Shown here in pieces: positions 45,348 to 55,954 of a stretch of DNA of 64,000 nucleotides. The stretch covers positions 29,096,786-29,160,785 of the forward strand of contig CM044858.1 of assembly GCA_024500155.1 (NCBI GenBank), given 5' to 3'. Each line of letters starts with the position of its first letter. Position 1 is the first letter of the stretch. The stretch comes from Chenopodium formosanum (lineage: Eukaryota > Streptophyta > Magnoliopsida > Caryophyllales > Amaranthaceae). The notes under the pieces are model-generated. The model did not search any database. It was not told the DNA's origin and saw nothing but the letters and a program-made list of their open reading frames with translations. The translations under genes were made by a program, and so were the position numbers.

Positions 45348-47030
45348 CTAAAAACAAAAGAAAATGAAAGCAATAAAACACGGGTTACTTCCCGCAAAGG
45401 CTTGCTTAACATCCAAGCATGACCAATCTAGGAAATAATAATTCAACGCACGCAAGAGCTTGTCAAATGCACTACTACACATTTCATGGGGGTGTAAATA
45501 GGCAAATGACGGAATAAGAACGTGCAATAAAATCATTGCACGTAAGTGAAGAGGGAGATGCCAAAAGAAAGAAGAAGAAGGATCGAAAGGAAACTCAAGA
45601 AAGTAAGAAGTAAAAGAAGGAAAAGAAGAATGGAAATAAAAGGTAAAAGACAAATCCTCATCACAAAATTTTTGGTTGGCAAAATTCCTCTTATCCTCAA
45701 CAATGATGGAAGGAGGGACATGAAAATCATCCATAGAGGGCGGCTCCCCTATAGGCTCTTTGAGATAGGAAGGGAGAGAAATAGGGTAAGGAAGGACGTG
45801 GTCAAACCTTAGAGAAAAAGGGGTATGAGAAACGGGAAAAGGGGTAGCTACTCCCTCACCACAAGGCCTCACATCGCCAATGAGGGCATGAAAATCAATC
45901 ATAGAGTCCTCAAACGAAGGGCACTCACGATCTACACCTCCCTCAAGCTCAAAAACTCCAAGGGAATCAACCTTATCCTCCTTTTCACCACAATAGACAA
46001 CTTTTCCTTCAACTATCTCAAAACCCAAGGTCCCAAAATCGTGCATGAATGGAGGTAGATTCATCTCAAACTCATCTAAGTCCCAAGAAGCGTTCTCAAT
46101 GAAATCATCCAATAATCTATAAGTCCTCATATGACTCTCGAAAAATATGTGGGACATTACCTCAAAAGAGTCTATATAATTGTAGATTGAAGGGTCACAA
46201 ACATACACTTGAGACTCATCAAGATGGGAAAGAGGATTAGGATTTTCAAAATCAACACTCTCTTCATTCTCTACTCCTTCACCATCACTCGAATGCTCTC
46301 TAATGGGATCCTCACTCATATGGGGAAGAGAAGAAGAAGGAAGGGCATTTTCTTGAGAGTTGGCTAATTGGAGAATTTGGCTCTCAAGCATCTTCATTTT
46401 AGCTTCCACCTCCCTATTCTCAACTTCCCTCATCTCGTTATACCTCTCCATCATCTCCATTATCTTCATTATCTTCTCTTCCTTCAAATTTTTCATAGAA
46501 TTACCCTCATAAAAAGATTCATTAGAAGCATAAGGGAAATCATTTGGAGCCATGTAAGAACAAGAAGATGAGGAGGGAGGATCATTCACATTATATACAT
46601 GAGCATCATCATATTGGGGAAAGGGGGCATAATCAAGCAAATGAGATTCATCATCAACAATAGGAGAAAAAGAGTTGAAATCACTTGTACTAGGTTCACA
46701 TAAAGGATCACAAGACAAATCATGGGGATTCAAGCCACCAATAAAACTATTATCACATTGAGAATCAAAATTAGCAACATTACATGCCCTATTGCGTACA
46801 TCCTTAGCGAACCGCACAAAAAAGCTCCAAGCATTATGAACCGTTAATGCTTGAAATTCACCATTAAACCTACTTTCAACTTCATATCTCGTTTGTTCAT
46901 TCATGCCACAATAACAAATCTCACAAGCTTCACAAGGATTACAACCATTATAGTTCAAAAACTCTACAAGTCTATGGGAATAGACATAAAAAGGCTCACT
47001 ATCATATTGAGGAAAAGAAAAACGTGCCAT
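45348..47030 (-). CDS. Gag-like protein of the non-autonomous LTR element (560 aa)
   Basis: This intact frame starts about 100 nt after the primer site. Residues 1-90 (FPQYDSEPFYVYSHRLVEFL to SFFVRFAKDVRNRA) have the shape of a retrotransposon Gag: an aromatic/charged helix, a short Cys-rich loop (C30, C33, C36, C39, C41) and an alternating helical segment. Residues 178-226 are a charged coiled-coil (EEKIMKIMEMMERYNEMREV). The rest is acidic with many Ser/Pro/Asp, and the C-terminus is hydrophobic and aromatic. No CCHC knuckle or enzyme motif is seen. A structural, particle-forming role is inferred from its position after the primer site and from the open frame being kept while all enzymes are gone. 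Confidence 0.75.
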   Translation of the reverse strand: MARFSFPQYDSEPFYVYSHRLVEFLNYNGCNPCEACEICYCGMNEQTRYEVESRFNGEFQALTVHNAWSFFVRFAKDVRNRACNVANFDSQCDNSFIGGLNPHDLSCDPLCEPSTSDFNSFSPIVDDESHLLDYAPFPQYDDAHVYNVNDPPSSSSCSYMAPNDFPYASNESFYEGNSMKNLKEEKIMKIMEMMERYNEMREVENREVEAKMKMLESQILQLANSQENALPSSSLPHMSEDPIREHSSDGEGVENEESVDFENPNPLSHLDESQVYVCDPSIYNYIDSFEVMSHIFFESHMRTYRLLDDFIENASWDLDEFEMNLPPFMHDFGTLGFEIVEGKVVYCGEKEDKVDSLGVFELEGGVDRECPSFEDSMIDFHALIGDVRPCGEGVATPFPVSHTPFSLRFDHVLPYPISLPSYLKEPIGEPPSMDDFHVPPSIIVEDKRNFANQKFCDEDLSFTFYFHSSFPSFTSYFLEFPFDPSSSFFWHLPLHLRAMILLHVLIPSFAYLHPHEMCSSAFDKLLRALNYYFLDWSCLDVKQAFAGSNPCFIAFIFFCF

Positions 47031-47134
47031 TTTTCAACAACAAAAACAAAACAAAGAGAACAAAAATAAATCAAAGGAAAAATATATACAATGGACTAGT
47101 CTCAATAAGATAACACAACGGTAATGGAAGCCGT

Positions 47135-47152
47135 TCCCCGGCAACGGCGCCA
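47135..47152 (-). promoter_or_regulatory. tRNA-Asp primer binding site
   Basis: The minus strand TGGCGCCGTTGCCGGGGA is an 18-nt complement of the plant tRNA-Asp(GUC) 3' end including CCA, three nucleotides from the LTR. This sets the element's orientation. Confidence 0.92.
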
Positions 47153-47155
47153 ATT

Positions 47156-49726
47156 TGACAGGGGAATAAACGCGTCGTCAATTTGTCTATCCCTAGATCA
47201 AATATAATTTATACACCTAAACAAACCTAATACAAGTATAAGGCAAGCATAGGGGTCGAACCACAGAGAACGGATAAACACCACCAAATGTTATCGACAA
47301 TTAAGCTAGTCCGGAATAGGAGATAAATAAACTAAAGTCTAAAAATGCTAAAACAAGAAATAAAACATTAAGGGAAATGGTTTAGGTATAGCATTCACTT
47401 GAACATAAACAAAGGCATAGAAATTGAATTAATTATGAACTAAACATGCTCAAATATCGAAATAAAGGGTCCAATCTAGCCGCCTTCCGGGGTCAATTGG
47501 CTTCTCCTAACATAGCCTCTATGTTTCCACATTAGAACCATATACTAAGAGGTACTATTAAATAACAATCGATAATAATGAACCTTAACTAAGTCAACTT
47601 CCGTTCCTTGTTAGCAAAGATTCACCTTTAATCAACCAACAATGTGCACTTGCAAGAAGATTAAAGAATATCAAGCATATAAAGACTTTAATCACAAATA
47701 AATCAACTCTAAACCTAGAACATGCTCAAGATCCAACTACACCACAACCATCCCCTTAATGGAGAAATTACTCACTAATCATGATAATAACAAGATTAAT
47801 TAACAAATAACCAAGTCAACATGATTAACAAGTAATACCAACAACTAAAACAATAATAAAAATAAAGCAATAAAAATAGAGGAGAGAGAGTTAGAGATTA
47901 TCATTGATTGAAGATGTAAATCAATAGAAAAGATGATCAATTTCTTCTTCAAAATCCAAGTTCAACAATGGTGAAACCCTCACTTTCTCTCTCTAAACTA
48001 CCCTAACCCTAAGCTAAACCTAGAGAGAGAAGCTCTCCTAAAACTAATTAGAGAGTAGAATAATAGCTAAAATTGTTCTTCTCTAATTACCCCAAAATGG
48101 GTATTTATACTAACTTCATAAAACAAGGAAAAATAGAAAAATAAAAGAAGAAAATAAATAAAGAAAGAAAAGGAAATAAAAAGAAAATAAAAGAGAAGAG
48201 AAATAAAAGAGAAAAGAAAATAAGAAAAGGAAAAGGAAAAGAAATAAAAATAAAAATAAAAAGAAAAATAAAAATAAACCCACAAATCCCCCCAAAACAT
48301 CAGACCCCATTTCTCCTTCTTCGTATTCTTGGCTGCTCTGAACTCTCATCCTCACCATTCACGCATATCATCACCATCAAAATAATCAATCATCATCGCT
48401 TATCATCATCATCTTCATTAGGCATCCAAGATCGTGGCCGTCCAATTTTCATTAAAAATCACGTGAAAAGCTCGTGATTGACCCTCATTTGTGCGCCCGC
48501 GCAGACATCGCAAAGAAGTCGCGCAAACCTTCTGCCTCGACTCTGATTTTGGAGTCCAATTGGTGCGCCTTCTGACAGAGTTGCGCGGCCGCGCGGTTTT
48601 GTTTGGGAAATCGCTGCTGATTTGCGTGGTAAAGGAGGCAGCAATGGTGGAGTGCGTGGTTGTTGTTGATGGTTGTTTTGTTGTTGTTGCGGTGGTGGAA
48701 GAGAGTAGGGGAGGTACGAATTTTGGGGTGAATTGAGGTTGGTGGTTGATTGGTGTTGTTTTGGTGGTTTATTAATGGCGGTGATTGGAGGTGTTGGGTG
48801 GAACAGAGGAGCAGGGGAGGTTGGTGGCTGGTGGTGCGTTGTTGCTGCAGTTGCTGTTGGTGTGTGTTGCGGAGATTGATGGTGGTTGGAGGTGGTTGTG
48901 GGGTTTGCTGGTGATTGTTGGTTGTGGTGGTGTTGCGGGGTGAAGCAGGGGAGGTGCGAATTGGTGGTTGTGATGGCTGGTGTGGTGGAGTTGCGTGGTG
49001 GTTTTGTTGTGAGATGGAGATGGAGATTGTAATGCGTGGCTGTTGGTGAACCGTGGTGGTGTTAGTTGCTGTTGTTGGTGTTGTTGATGGGGTGAAGCAG
49101 GGGAGTGTGAGGGATTGTGAGGGGAGATGCGTGGCTGGGCAGCAGGGGAAATGAGGGAGCAGGGGAGGTTTGGTGTTTTGGTGTAGTGGAGGTTAAGGTG
49201 AGGTGTGGTGAGGGATAAGAGGGCAGCAAGAAGGTTGGCTCAAATTCTTGTGCCTCGAACCCCGGACTTTGAATTCAAACCTCGGACAAGAATAACTTGA
49301 CACTCGAACCTCAATCCGAACGCAAACCTACACACCCAAAGAAAACCGAGGAGAGGATCGGGAAATAAAATAAAATAAATAAAATAGAAATAAATAAAAA
49401 TGAAAATAAATAAAGGACGAAATAAAATAAAACCAAGACAAATAAAATAAAATAAATAAAATAGAAATAAAAATAGAAAACAAGGGACATAAAACTAAAC
49501 TAAAAAAAATAATTAAGACTACGCAAGCAACTAAAATAAAATAAAATACGAAAATAAACTAAAGCTAATAAAATAAAGAAAATAAACTAAAACACTCCAA
49601 AATTACCAAAATAAACTAGAAACTTTATTAAAGAGAGAACAAGATAATAAAAGGTAAAATAAGGGAAAATAAACACGAAAATAACCTAAACACTACCCCT
49701 AGGAGTGACATAAATGTCACTTATCA
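47156..49726 (-). repeat. 5' LTR of the gag-only element
   Basis: Same organisation as the copy at 40581. Small differences include CTAGCCGCC for CTAACCGCC, GGTCAATT for GGTTAATT and a 2-bp shorter AACCAAGTCAAC. Confidence 0.92.
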
Positions 49727-49732
49727 GCAATT

Positions 49733-49991
49733 GCAAGTGTTTCGCCGCCACCGTCGAAATAAAATTATGGGTCGCACCCGGATCCACCATCACAATCATC
49801 TTGCCTCCATTGATAACACCCTCCATTCGCATGGTCTTTAGGCTGGTGGTGCCCATGACAGAACAAAGAGAGAACCCAGGTGAAGGATTAAGTGGTAAAG
49901 AAAGGGGCGGCAATGCAAGCGATTCAATTTCAGCGGCGGCGAGCTCACTAGTGTCGCCGTCGTCTCCTTCATCGTAATCCAAAGTGAGCAA
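49733..49991 (-). pseudogene. Gypsy protease N-terminal remnant (right of nested LTR element)
   Basis: The minus strand encodes an acidic leader, MGTTSLKTMRMEGVINGGKM, then VMVDPGATHNFISTVAAKHLQL, an aspartic protease active site with D at the DPGA motif. The domain is cut by the GCAATT target site and continues at 40580. Confidence 0.85.
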
Positions 49992-50339
49992 AACGCTCAG
50001 CTTACGGCGGCGGCAGCGGTGGTTTATATGCCACTTCTCATCACAACGGAAACATAAGCCCTATTCCCGCCTTTGTTGAGCCTCCTTCTCCGTTAACCGC
50101 CTTATGTCGCCGGTGGATTTGGGAAATTGGTGGGTGGTTCAATTTTGGGAAAATTGGGTCGTAGTGTTTAGATTTGAGTTTGTGTTTAGGTTCGGGTTAT
50201 TTGGGTAGGTGGGTTGTGGGTTGGATCTGAAATTCAGGTTTGGGGCTCGCCAAGTGGGTAGGCTTCCAATGGGCTTGGGCTTTCAATTTTTCTTCAATCC
50301 TCATGGATAACTCCATGGCCTAGTCTAAGTGACCGGATC

Positions 50340-50970
50340 TAGGATCCGAACTTCGACCCGGATATCCTCTCTTAAGCCATTGATGTATTAGCCTTTTGCG
50401 ATTTCCTTAGGCACCCCATCAATTGGAGCCAAGAGCTCAATGAAACGGCGACTGTAGTTGGCCACCGAGCTGGTTTGCTGATGAGCGAGCCACTGCTTGT
50501 GCAGCGTGCCGGTGACGGTGGTTCGAAAGCGTCGGAGAATCAGTTTCTTCAAATCATCCCACGAGAGCAAAGGGTGGCGCCGATGCTAAGGCGTCGTCCA
50601 CGAGCGCAACCACTATCCTCGGCGGTTAACTGGGAAAAATGGAAGAATCGCTCAGGGTTTGTGCCATCAAACAAGGGCAAATCGAGTTTTCTCAATTTCC
50701 AATTCGAATGCCCACTGTCACCATACTCCAAGCGCTGTTGCGAGCCAGCGAATGAATTATCCCACTGATATGGTGGTCCATTCTCCATGGATGAGCGGTT
50801 GTCCGAAGCGGAGCAGCAAACTGACAGTGTGGTCCGATTTGAACACCGCCAAAGCCTCTGTGATCTCCTAACAACACGACCAGGTACTCCAGCAATCTCT
50901 TGCAATCTCTAGTTCTAGCAAATTAAAGTGTTGCGCATGGGTCAGACGAGCCATCTACTTCTCCGGCGAG
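50340..50970 (-). pseudogene. Gypsy gag remnant
   Basis: From 50905 down: a leader with MENGPPYQWDNSFAGSQQRL, then NWKLRKLDLPLFDGTNPERF (the conserved start of Gag), FFHFSQLTAED, LSWDDLKKLILRRFRTTVTG, TLHKQWLAHQQTSSVANYSR and IELLAPIDGVPKEIAKG. Frameshifts separate the pieces. It matches gag of the 55518 element. Beyond it (50340-49992) a zinc-knuckle region is too decayed to read. Confidence 0.85.
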
Positions 50971-51843
50971 GATCGAGAGTGCTATAATACCAATTTGCTA
51001 GGAATTAGCTCATAATAGAGGGATTAGGAAGATGAATAATGCAGAATGTAGCTAAGTAACAGATATTTGTATTGATGATAAGTGTAATCAAACAATACAA
51101 TCACTTTTCATTCGAGAGGAAGAGTATCTCTCCAAGTTTGTTTACTCAATAATGATTTGCATACCTTCCTCCTCAAGCAAACCTCTATTAATATAATTAA
51201 TCACAACAAACTAACTGGCTTAGGGAATAACAAACTAGGCAATGAATTACAAAATCAAACAAGGGCAAATCGAGTTTTCTCAATTTCCAATTCGAATGCC
51301 CACTGTCACCATACTCCAAGCGCTGTTGCGAGCCAGCGAATGAATTATCCCACTGATATGGTGGTCCATTCTCCATGGATGAGCGGTTGTCCGAAGCGGA
51401 GCAGCAAACTGACAGTGAGGTCCGATTTGAACACCGCCAAAGCCTCCGTGATCTCCTAACAACACGACCATGTACTCCAGCAATCTCTTGCAATCTCTTG
51501 TTCCAGCAAATTCAAGTGTTGCGCATGGGTCAGACGAGCCATCTACTTCTCCGGCGAGGATCGAGAGTGCTCTAATACCAATTTGCTAGGAATTAGCTCA
51601 TAATAGAGGGATTAGGAAGATGAATAATGCAGAATGTAGCTAAGTAACAGATATTTGTATTGATGATAAGTGTAATCAAACAATACAATCACTTTTCATT
51701 CGAGAGGAAGAGTATCTCTCCAAGTTTGTTTACTTAATAATGATTTGCATACCTTCCTCCTCAAGCAAACCTCTATTAATACAATTAATCACAACAAACT
51801 AACTGGCTTAGGGAATGACAAACTAGGCAATGAATTACAAAAT
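50668..51843 (-). repeat. Exact 588-bp tandem duplication of gypsy LTR, primer site and gag start
   Basis: Units 50668-51255 and 51256-51843 are adjacent direct repeats. Each contains, on the minus strand, the LTR body, a TGGTATTANAGC primer-like site (near tRNA-iMet type, one or two changes) and the first gag codons. The junction joins ...TTACAAAAT to CAAACAAGG. The units differ at only a few bases. Confidence 0.9.
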
Positions 51844-51925
51844 TGCAGCTCATTCTTCATTAATTAGACGCTGAAGCTGATTTGGTTCTCCTTCGAGCAT
51901 AAGTGAACGGTATAGCAGGCCCAAA
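51844..51925 (-). other. Fragment of gypsy 3' internal end adjoining the 5' LTR
   Basis: GACGCTGAAGCTGATTTGG and TCTCCTTCGAGCATAAGTGA match 35331-35372, which lies between the chromodomain and the 3' LTR. Here the LTR tip is deleted. It implies that another copy once lay head-to-tail upstream, or that recombination joined two copies. Confidence 0.7.
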
Positions 51926-52415
51926 CCTCATAATCTTCTAACAAGCCCTTTCTAATTCATCTACGTTAAAGCCTTCTTCTAAACAAAAAATACCCCTATA
52001 AAAAATAATACAATTCCAATTAAATAAAAAGATTACATCTTTGTTTATATTCAGGCCATAATTTAAGGTCTTTTAATTGGCACATGCCAATATTATTTCT
52101 CGAGAAATTAATTTTCAAAGTACCACACAAACATCCAAAAAAACTTCATCTCAAATATACAGAACAAAACATAATCCAAATATACAATAGTCTCAAGTCA
52201 CCAATTTAAAGCACACACCAAAAAATAAAACTAATAAAAAAAAAATTAAAAAAAAAAACAGCTCAAAAGAATTGGGCATTATGCTGCTGTTAAAAAAAGA
52301 GAAAATGTGAATATGCAAGCCTAAATATGAAGAAAAAAACTAAGCAAAAATACCTTCCCAACAAAGACGGGAAAACAAAGTGACAATTGTCCACCCCAAA
52401 GAACCCTATTAAATA
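51926..52415. other. AT-rich spacer, nothing recognised
   Basis: No gene, RNA or element boundary supported. Confidence 0.4.
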
Positions 52416-52930
52416 CTTCATCCGCTTTTTAATACTTGCAACACACACTTTTTCACGGTATTAAGAAAAGTGGGGTTCACATAACTTAATACACTTTAAA
52501 ATGAGGTGGGAGTATAATTAAGTGGGTCAGGACCTTTAATTAAGGAAAATAGTACTCCCTCCGTCTCAAAAATTTCGACCCTTTTAGTCTAATTTTAGTC
52601 CCAAAATGATCGACCCATATGCATTAAAATACCCACTAACTTTGCAACAATATTTGTGCAAAATTAGATTCCCCATATAAAATTTTGTTTTTTCCATGTA
52701 TTTTTATTACTTTTTCTCTCTACTTTTTTACAAACCCCATGTAAATTTATCTTTCCAATATATTTTTACTTCTTGTTATTTAACTTTCTTAATACCAGCA
52801 AAATCAATCTAAAAGGGTCAAAGTTTTGGGGACGGAGGGAGTAAAACTTTTTCCTTAAATAACTTTCCAATGATAGTGTGTCGAAAGTATAGTGACATTT
52901 CCATTTTAAGGAAGCGTTGCAAAAACGAAG
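52416..52930. mobile_element. Stowaway-like MITE carrying a second Stowaway
   Basis: Outer ends CTTCATCCGCTTTTTAATACTTGCAACAC and its degraded inverse (GTTGCAAAAACGAAG) are flanked by TA. A younger element, 52555-52841, sits inside, so the outer one is about 230 bp once this is removed. Confidence 0.65.
52555..52841. mobile_element. Stowaway MITE (287 bp), nested
   Basis: CTCCCTCCGTCTCAAAAA and CTCCCTCCGTCCCCAAAAC (complement) are inverted ends with TA on both sides. The CGACCCTTTTAG motif is also inverted within. Confidence 0.88.
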
Positions 52931-53081
52931 TATATATCAACAATCATTATAGAGCCCAAGCAATTGCATCTAAATTTTAAACACAACTTAACAAACAAAT
53001 CTAAATAACCACCCCCAATTAAACTGATAATTATTGTTGGCTACAGAGCAGCGACAAGAAAATTAAAGATGAAATTATAAC

Positions 53082-53340
53082 CTGGTGCCTGTAATTCCAG
53101 TACCCATATACCCAGCAATCAGAACCGCCCATCTAGACCCAACAGAATCATCATCAACGACGTCCATTTGAGGAAAAGCATGATTAATTATCGAAAAACG
53201 ATAAGACAGCAATCAAATGCTATAACCAACAAATTCTTGTAGTTTGCTGCCTTCGTCTTCTCCATGTTTCTCATGCAAGCATTCTTAGAAATCTGGGTGT
53301 TACCTCCGCCCATGGTTTCAACAGTTTAAAGTTGCAAACC
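53082..53340 (-). pseudogene. 5' fragment of a legumain / vacuolar processing enzyme gene
   Basis: The minus strand encodes FPQMDVVDDDSVGSRWAVLIAG and, after a one-base shift, GYWNYRHQ ending at a donor (CAG|GTTATAA). DSVG-RWAVL-AG...GYWNYRHQ is the conserved start of the mature legumain (C13 cysteine protease) domain; in the family the exon goes on to ADVCHAYQ. An upstream ATG (53307 region, MGGGNTQISKNACMRN) is open but not legumain-like. The catalytic His and Cys exons are not found between here and the Stowaway at 52930. The piece is a truncated gene remnant, and recognition rests on a short stretch. Confidence 0.6.
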
Positions 53341-53689
53341 CTAATCCAGGATAATTTGGTGGGTATAATTTCGAGGAAAGTTGGATGAGAGAGTGAGGTA
53401 ATGGAGAAATTTTCAGACAAAAAAAAAAATCTTCAAGGTGGAAGACATAACTAACAAAGAAATAGAGGAAAATTCAACGTGGCACAACACAACATATAGT
53501 TGGAAAACAAAGCAAGCTAAGGTAGGCCATGTGTTAAAAACGAAAAAGACAAAACTTTCCTAGGTAAAATAGGCAATTTAGTCAAGGGGGCAGAGGACAA
53601 AGTTGGTAACTCACTGTTCTTAAGGACTGATAAGATTGGAATGGTAATTTTAGTGTTTGGGACTTTATAACGGTAAGATGGAAACAATG

Positions 53690-53840
53690 CCAAGAATAAT
53701 CCCAAATTTGCTCCATCCGCCCAAAATAATTCCCCCTTTCAATATTTTTTTGATAATCCCAACTTCAATACTCTATCCGCGCAAAACAGTCCAGAGAAAC
53801 CCCAACCCCACCTGATCTTGAACAAAAAAACACTTATTTT
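53690..53840. other. Relic TIR of the Mutator-like family
   Basis: AGAATAATCCCAAATTTGCTCC, CATCCGCCCAAAATAATTCCC and GATAATCCCAACTTC match the arm structure of 29647-30787. No opposite arm was found, so this is a fragment. Confidence 0.5.
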
Positions 53841-53943
53841 GTCAACTACTAATTTTAGAGGCTATTTCATTAATCATAGTCTAAAGAATAATTATTTTAC
53901 CAATAATCAATTTTAGAGGCTATTTTATTAATTACATGTGATG

Positions 53944-53945
<2 letters not shown>

Positions 53946-54009
<64 letters not shown>

Positions 54010-54701
54010 CTGACAATCTTGACCCAGCCCCAATGACCCGACCCGACCCATGACCTGAAATTGACCCAAAACCTGAATCAACCCGACCCAACCCATACCC
54101 AACCCGAAGTGGAACTGACCCAACCTTGACCCAAAACCCGAAATAACCCAACCCAAAATGACCCGACCCGAAGTTGACCCGAGACCCGAAAACGACCCGA
54201 CCCGAGACCTAAGGTTGACCCGACCCGAAGTTGACTCGACCTTTAACTTGAATGAATTGACCCAAATAGAGTCGAAATCCAAAGTGATCTTGACCAAAAT
54301 TATTTTATACCCGAAATGACCAGAATCTATTTAAGCTAAAGACTTGACCTTAGCTAACCGAAATAGAAAAAAGCCGCAATCAAATTGACTTATATAAATA
54401 TAATGAGTTTTTCGTCAAAAAATAAATAAATATGTATACAGAGTTGAATTTAACCCAATGCATCACCCGAATATGATCCGACTCGAAGTTGACCCGAAAA
54501 TTGGACCCAAAAATTGACCCGACCTAACCCGACCCAAACTTGACCCGACCTGAACTCAACCCGAAGTGTTGACCTGATACCCGACCCGACCCGATTATCA
54601 GTCAACCCAAAATCAACCTGAAACCCAAAATGACCCGATAACCTTTTGACCCGAATTTGACCCGACCTGAAATGACCCGACCCGAATGACCCATTTTCCA
54701 A

Positions 54702-54745
<44 letters not shown>
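53946..54745. repeat. GACCCGA tandem block between AT microsatellites
   Basis: (AT)n at 53946-54004 and 54703-54744 bracket about 700 bp of degenerate GACCCGACCCGAAGTTGACC units, related to 30896-31466 (both open ACCTGNCAATCTTGA). Low-complexity open frames on the minus strand are by-products. Confidence 0.85.
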
Positions 54746-54748
<3 letters not shown>

Positions 54749-55512
54749 ATATTATTTTATCATCCTAATAAGTATAAACCATTAACAAACTAAAATTATA
54801 GAAAACTAATCGTACATGATTAACAATATATTTTAATTATACATTGTAGTCTTATAATTACACATATTAACAATTCGGTGTGATTAGCCTTAGTCACAGA
54901 GTGAGTAAGCTGGATTTCTATAACTTGCAGATTTAATGGCCAAATCCTCTATTTAGAAGTTTTCACATGGAAGATTTGATGGGAGCTCATTTTGATGAGG
55001 TGAAAAATGAAGTCTCCAAAACACACGCCGCACGCACACCCAAAAAAATAAAAAATAAATAAAAACTGATCTGTAGAACTTGTTTGATTAGTAAACCTGA
55101 AATTACCTGTATTTACCTTGAATGTGGTCAAATTTACAAGAACGATAATTAATTACTTCACATCAACTCATATTGAACAACTTTTCACAATTTCGATCAT
55201 TGGGGTCAGTTTTTATCAGGTCCAAGCTTGCACTCTGTTAGTTACACTTCAAAATACACATGCAACAATAATTAAAGACATAAGAACTTTAATAATGGTA
55301 GTTTTATCCTCTTCATTCTGCTGAATATGAATGCATACATTGATAACAAAAACTAATGGAGATTATCGAAAATCTGTTCCACGTAGGACACTAAATTCAC
55401 CTCAAAAAACAGTGTCAAATCCTAGGGGTTGTGTATGGACAATTAACACCTCATTTGGACCAAAAATATGGACAATTATCCATGCTTGACATGAGTTTTC
55501 GAGTTCGAGTAA
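54746..55512. other. Spacer, nothing recognised
   Basis: No supported feature other than the CATTC target site of the next element at 55513-55517. Confidence 0.4.
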
Positions 55513-55517
55513 CATTC

Positions 55518-55936
55518 TGCAACACACCCACTCCCACCTCCTGTGACTATCACCTACAGCAGACGCCAGAACAGGACAACAGCAGCAGGAGTAGAGCACC
55601 ACCAACAACAACAAACCTTGGCAGCAACAAGAGGAGCAGGGGACCGTTGAGCAACAGAGCAGACCAGCTACTTTTTGGTATTTGTTTGTAATGCACTTAA
55701 CTAGAAAGAGGACAAGGAGAGTACTTGTAACAATTAAGGCATTATTGCCACTTTTAGCTTATTAGTAGTAGTATAAATAGTGGCTGTCTAGGAAGAGGGA
55801 GGATATCCAGAAATTATTTGTAATAGACCCTTGGAGAGTCATGGCCTAAAGCCATGTTTATCTTTTGAAGCTTTCAAGCTAATCAAATTACAATCCGTCC
55901 TTCTAAATTATTGTTGAGTACACGCATTCCGTTGCA
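55518..55936 (+). repeat. 5' LTR of the young gypsy element
   Basis: Contains a TATA-like TATAAATAGTGG near 55772, giving a likely start about 30 nt later. It ends GTTGCA just before the primer site at 55938-55950. It differs from the 3' LTR in GACAACAGC/GACAGCAGC and TTGAGCAACAG/TTGAAAAACAG. Confidence 0.95.
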
Positions 55937-55954
55937 GTTGGTATCAGAGCAACC

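Larger units (their letters stand above)
40581..49726 (-). mobile_element. Non-autonomous gag-only LTR retrotransposon (TR-GAG/LARD type), nested
   Basis: LTRs of about 2.57 kb at 40581-43153 and 47156-49726 begin TGACAGGGG and end CACTTATCA on the plus strand. GCAATT flanks both sides (40575-40580, 49727-49732). Orientation is minus. An 18-nt primer site complementary to the tRNA-Asp 3' end adjoins the right-hand LTR, and a purine tract adjoins the left-hand LTR. The only substantial ORF is a gag-like protein; no protease, integrase or RT remains. It must rely on enzymes from another element. The LTRs differ at scattered positions, so insertion is moderately recent. Confidence 0.92.
34872..51846 (-). 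mobile_element. Old chromodomain Ty3/gypsy element, shredded by nested insertions
   Basis: Read on the minus strand from 51846 down, the parts come in the right order: LTR, gag (50960-50340), protease (49991-49733 continuing at 40574-40412), linker to RT (39848-39610), reverse transcriptase (38593 to about 37781), RNase H and integrase (about 37540-36051), chromodomain (end of 35327-36133), 3' LTR. Four younger elements interrupt it at 40581-49726, 39850-40409, 38602-39609 and 36940-37519. Removing them with their TSDs rejoins conserved gypsy motifs in sequence order. Many stops and frameshifts show it is dead. Integrase upstream of a chromodomain makes it a chromovirus relative. Confidence 0.9.
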
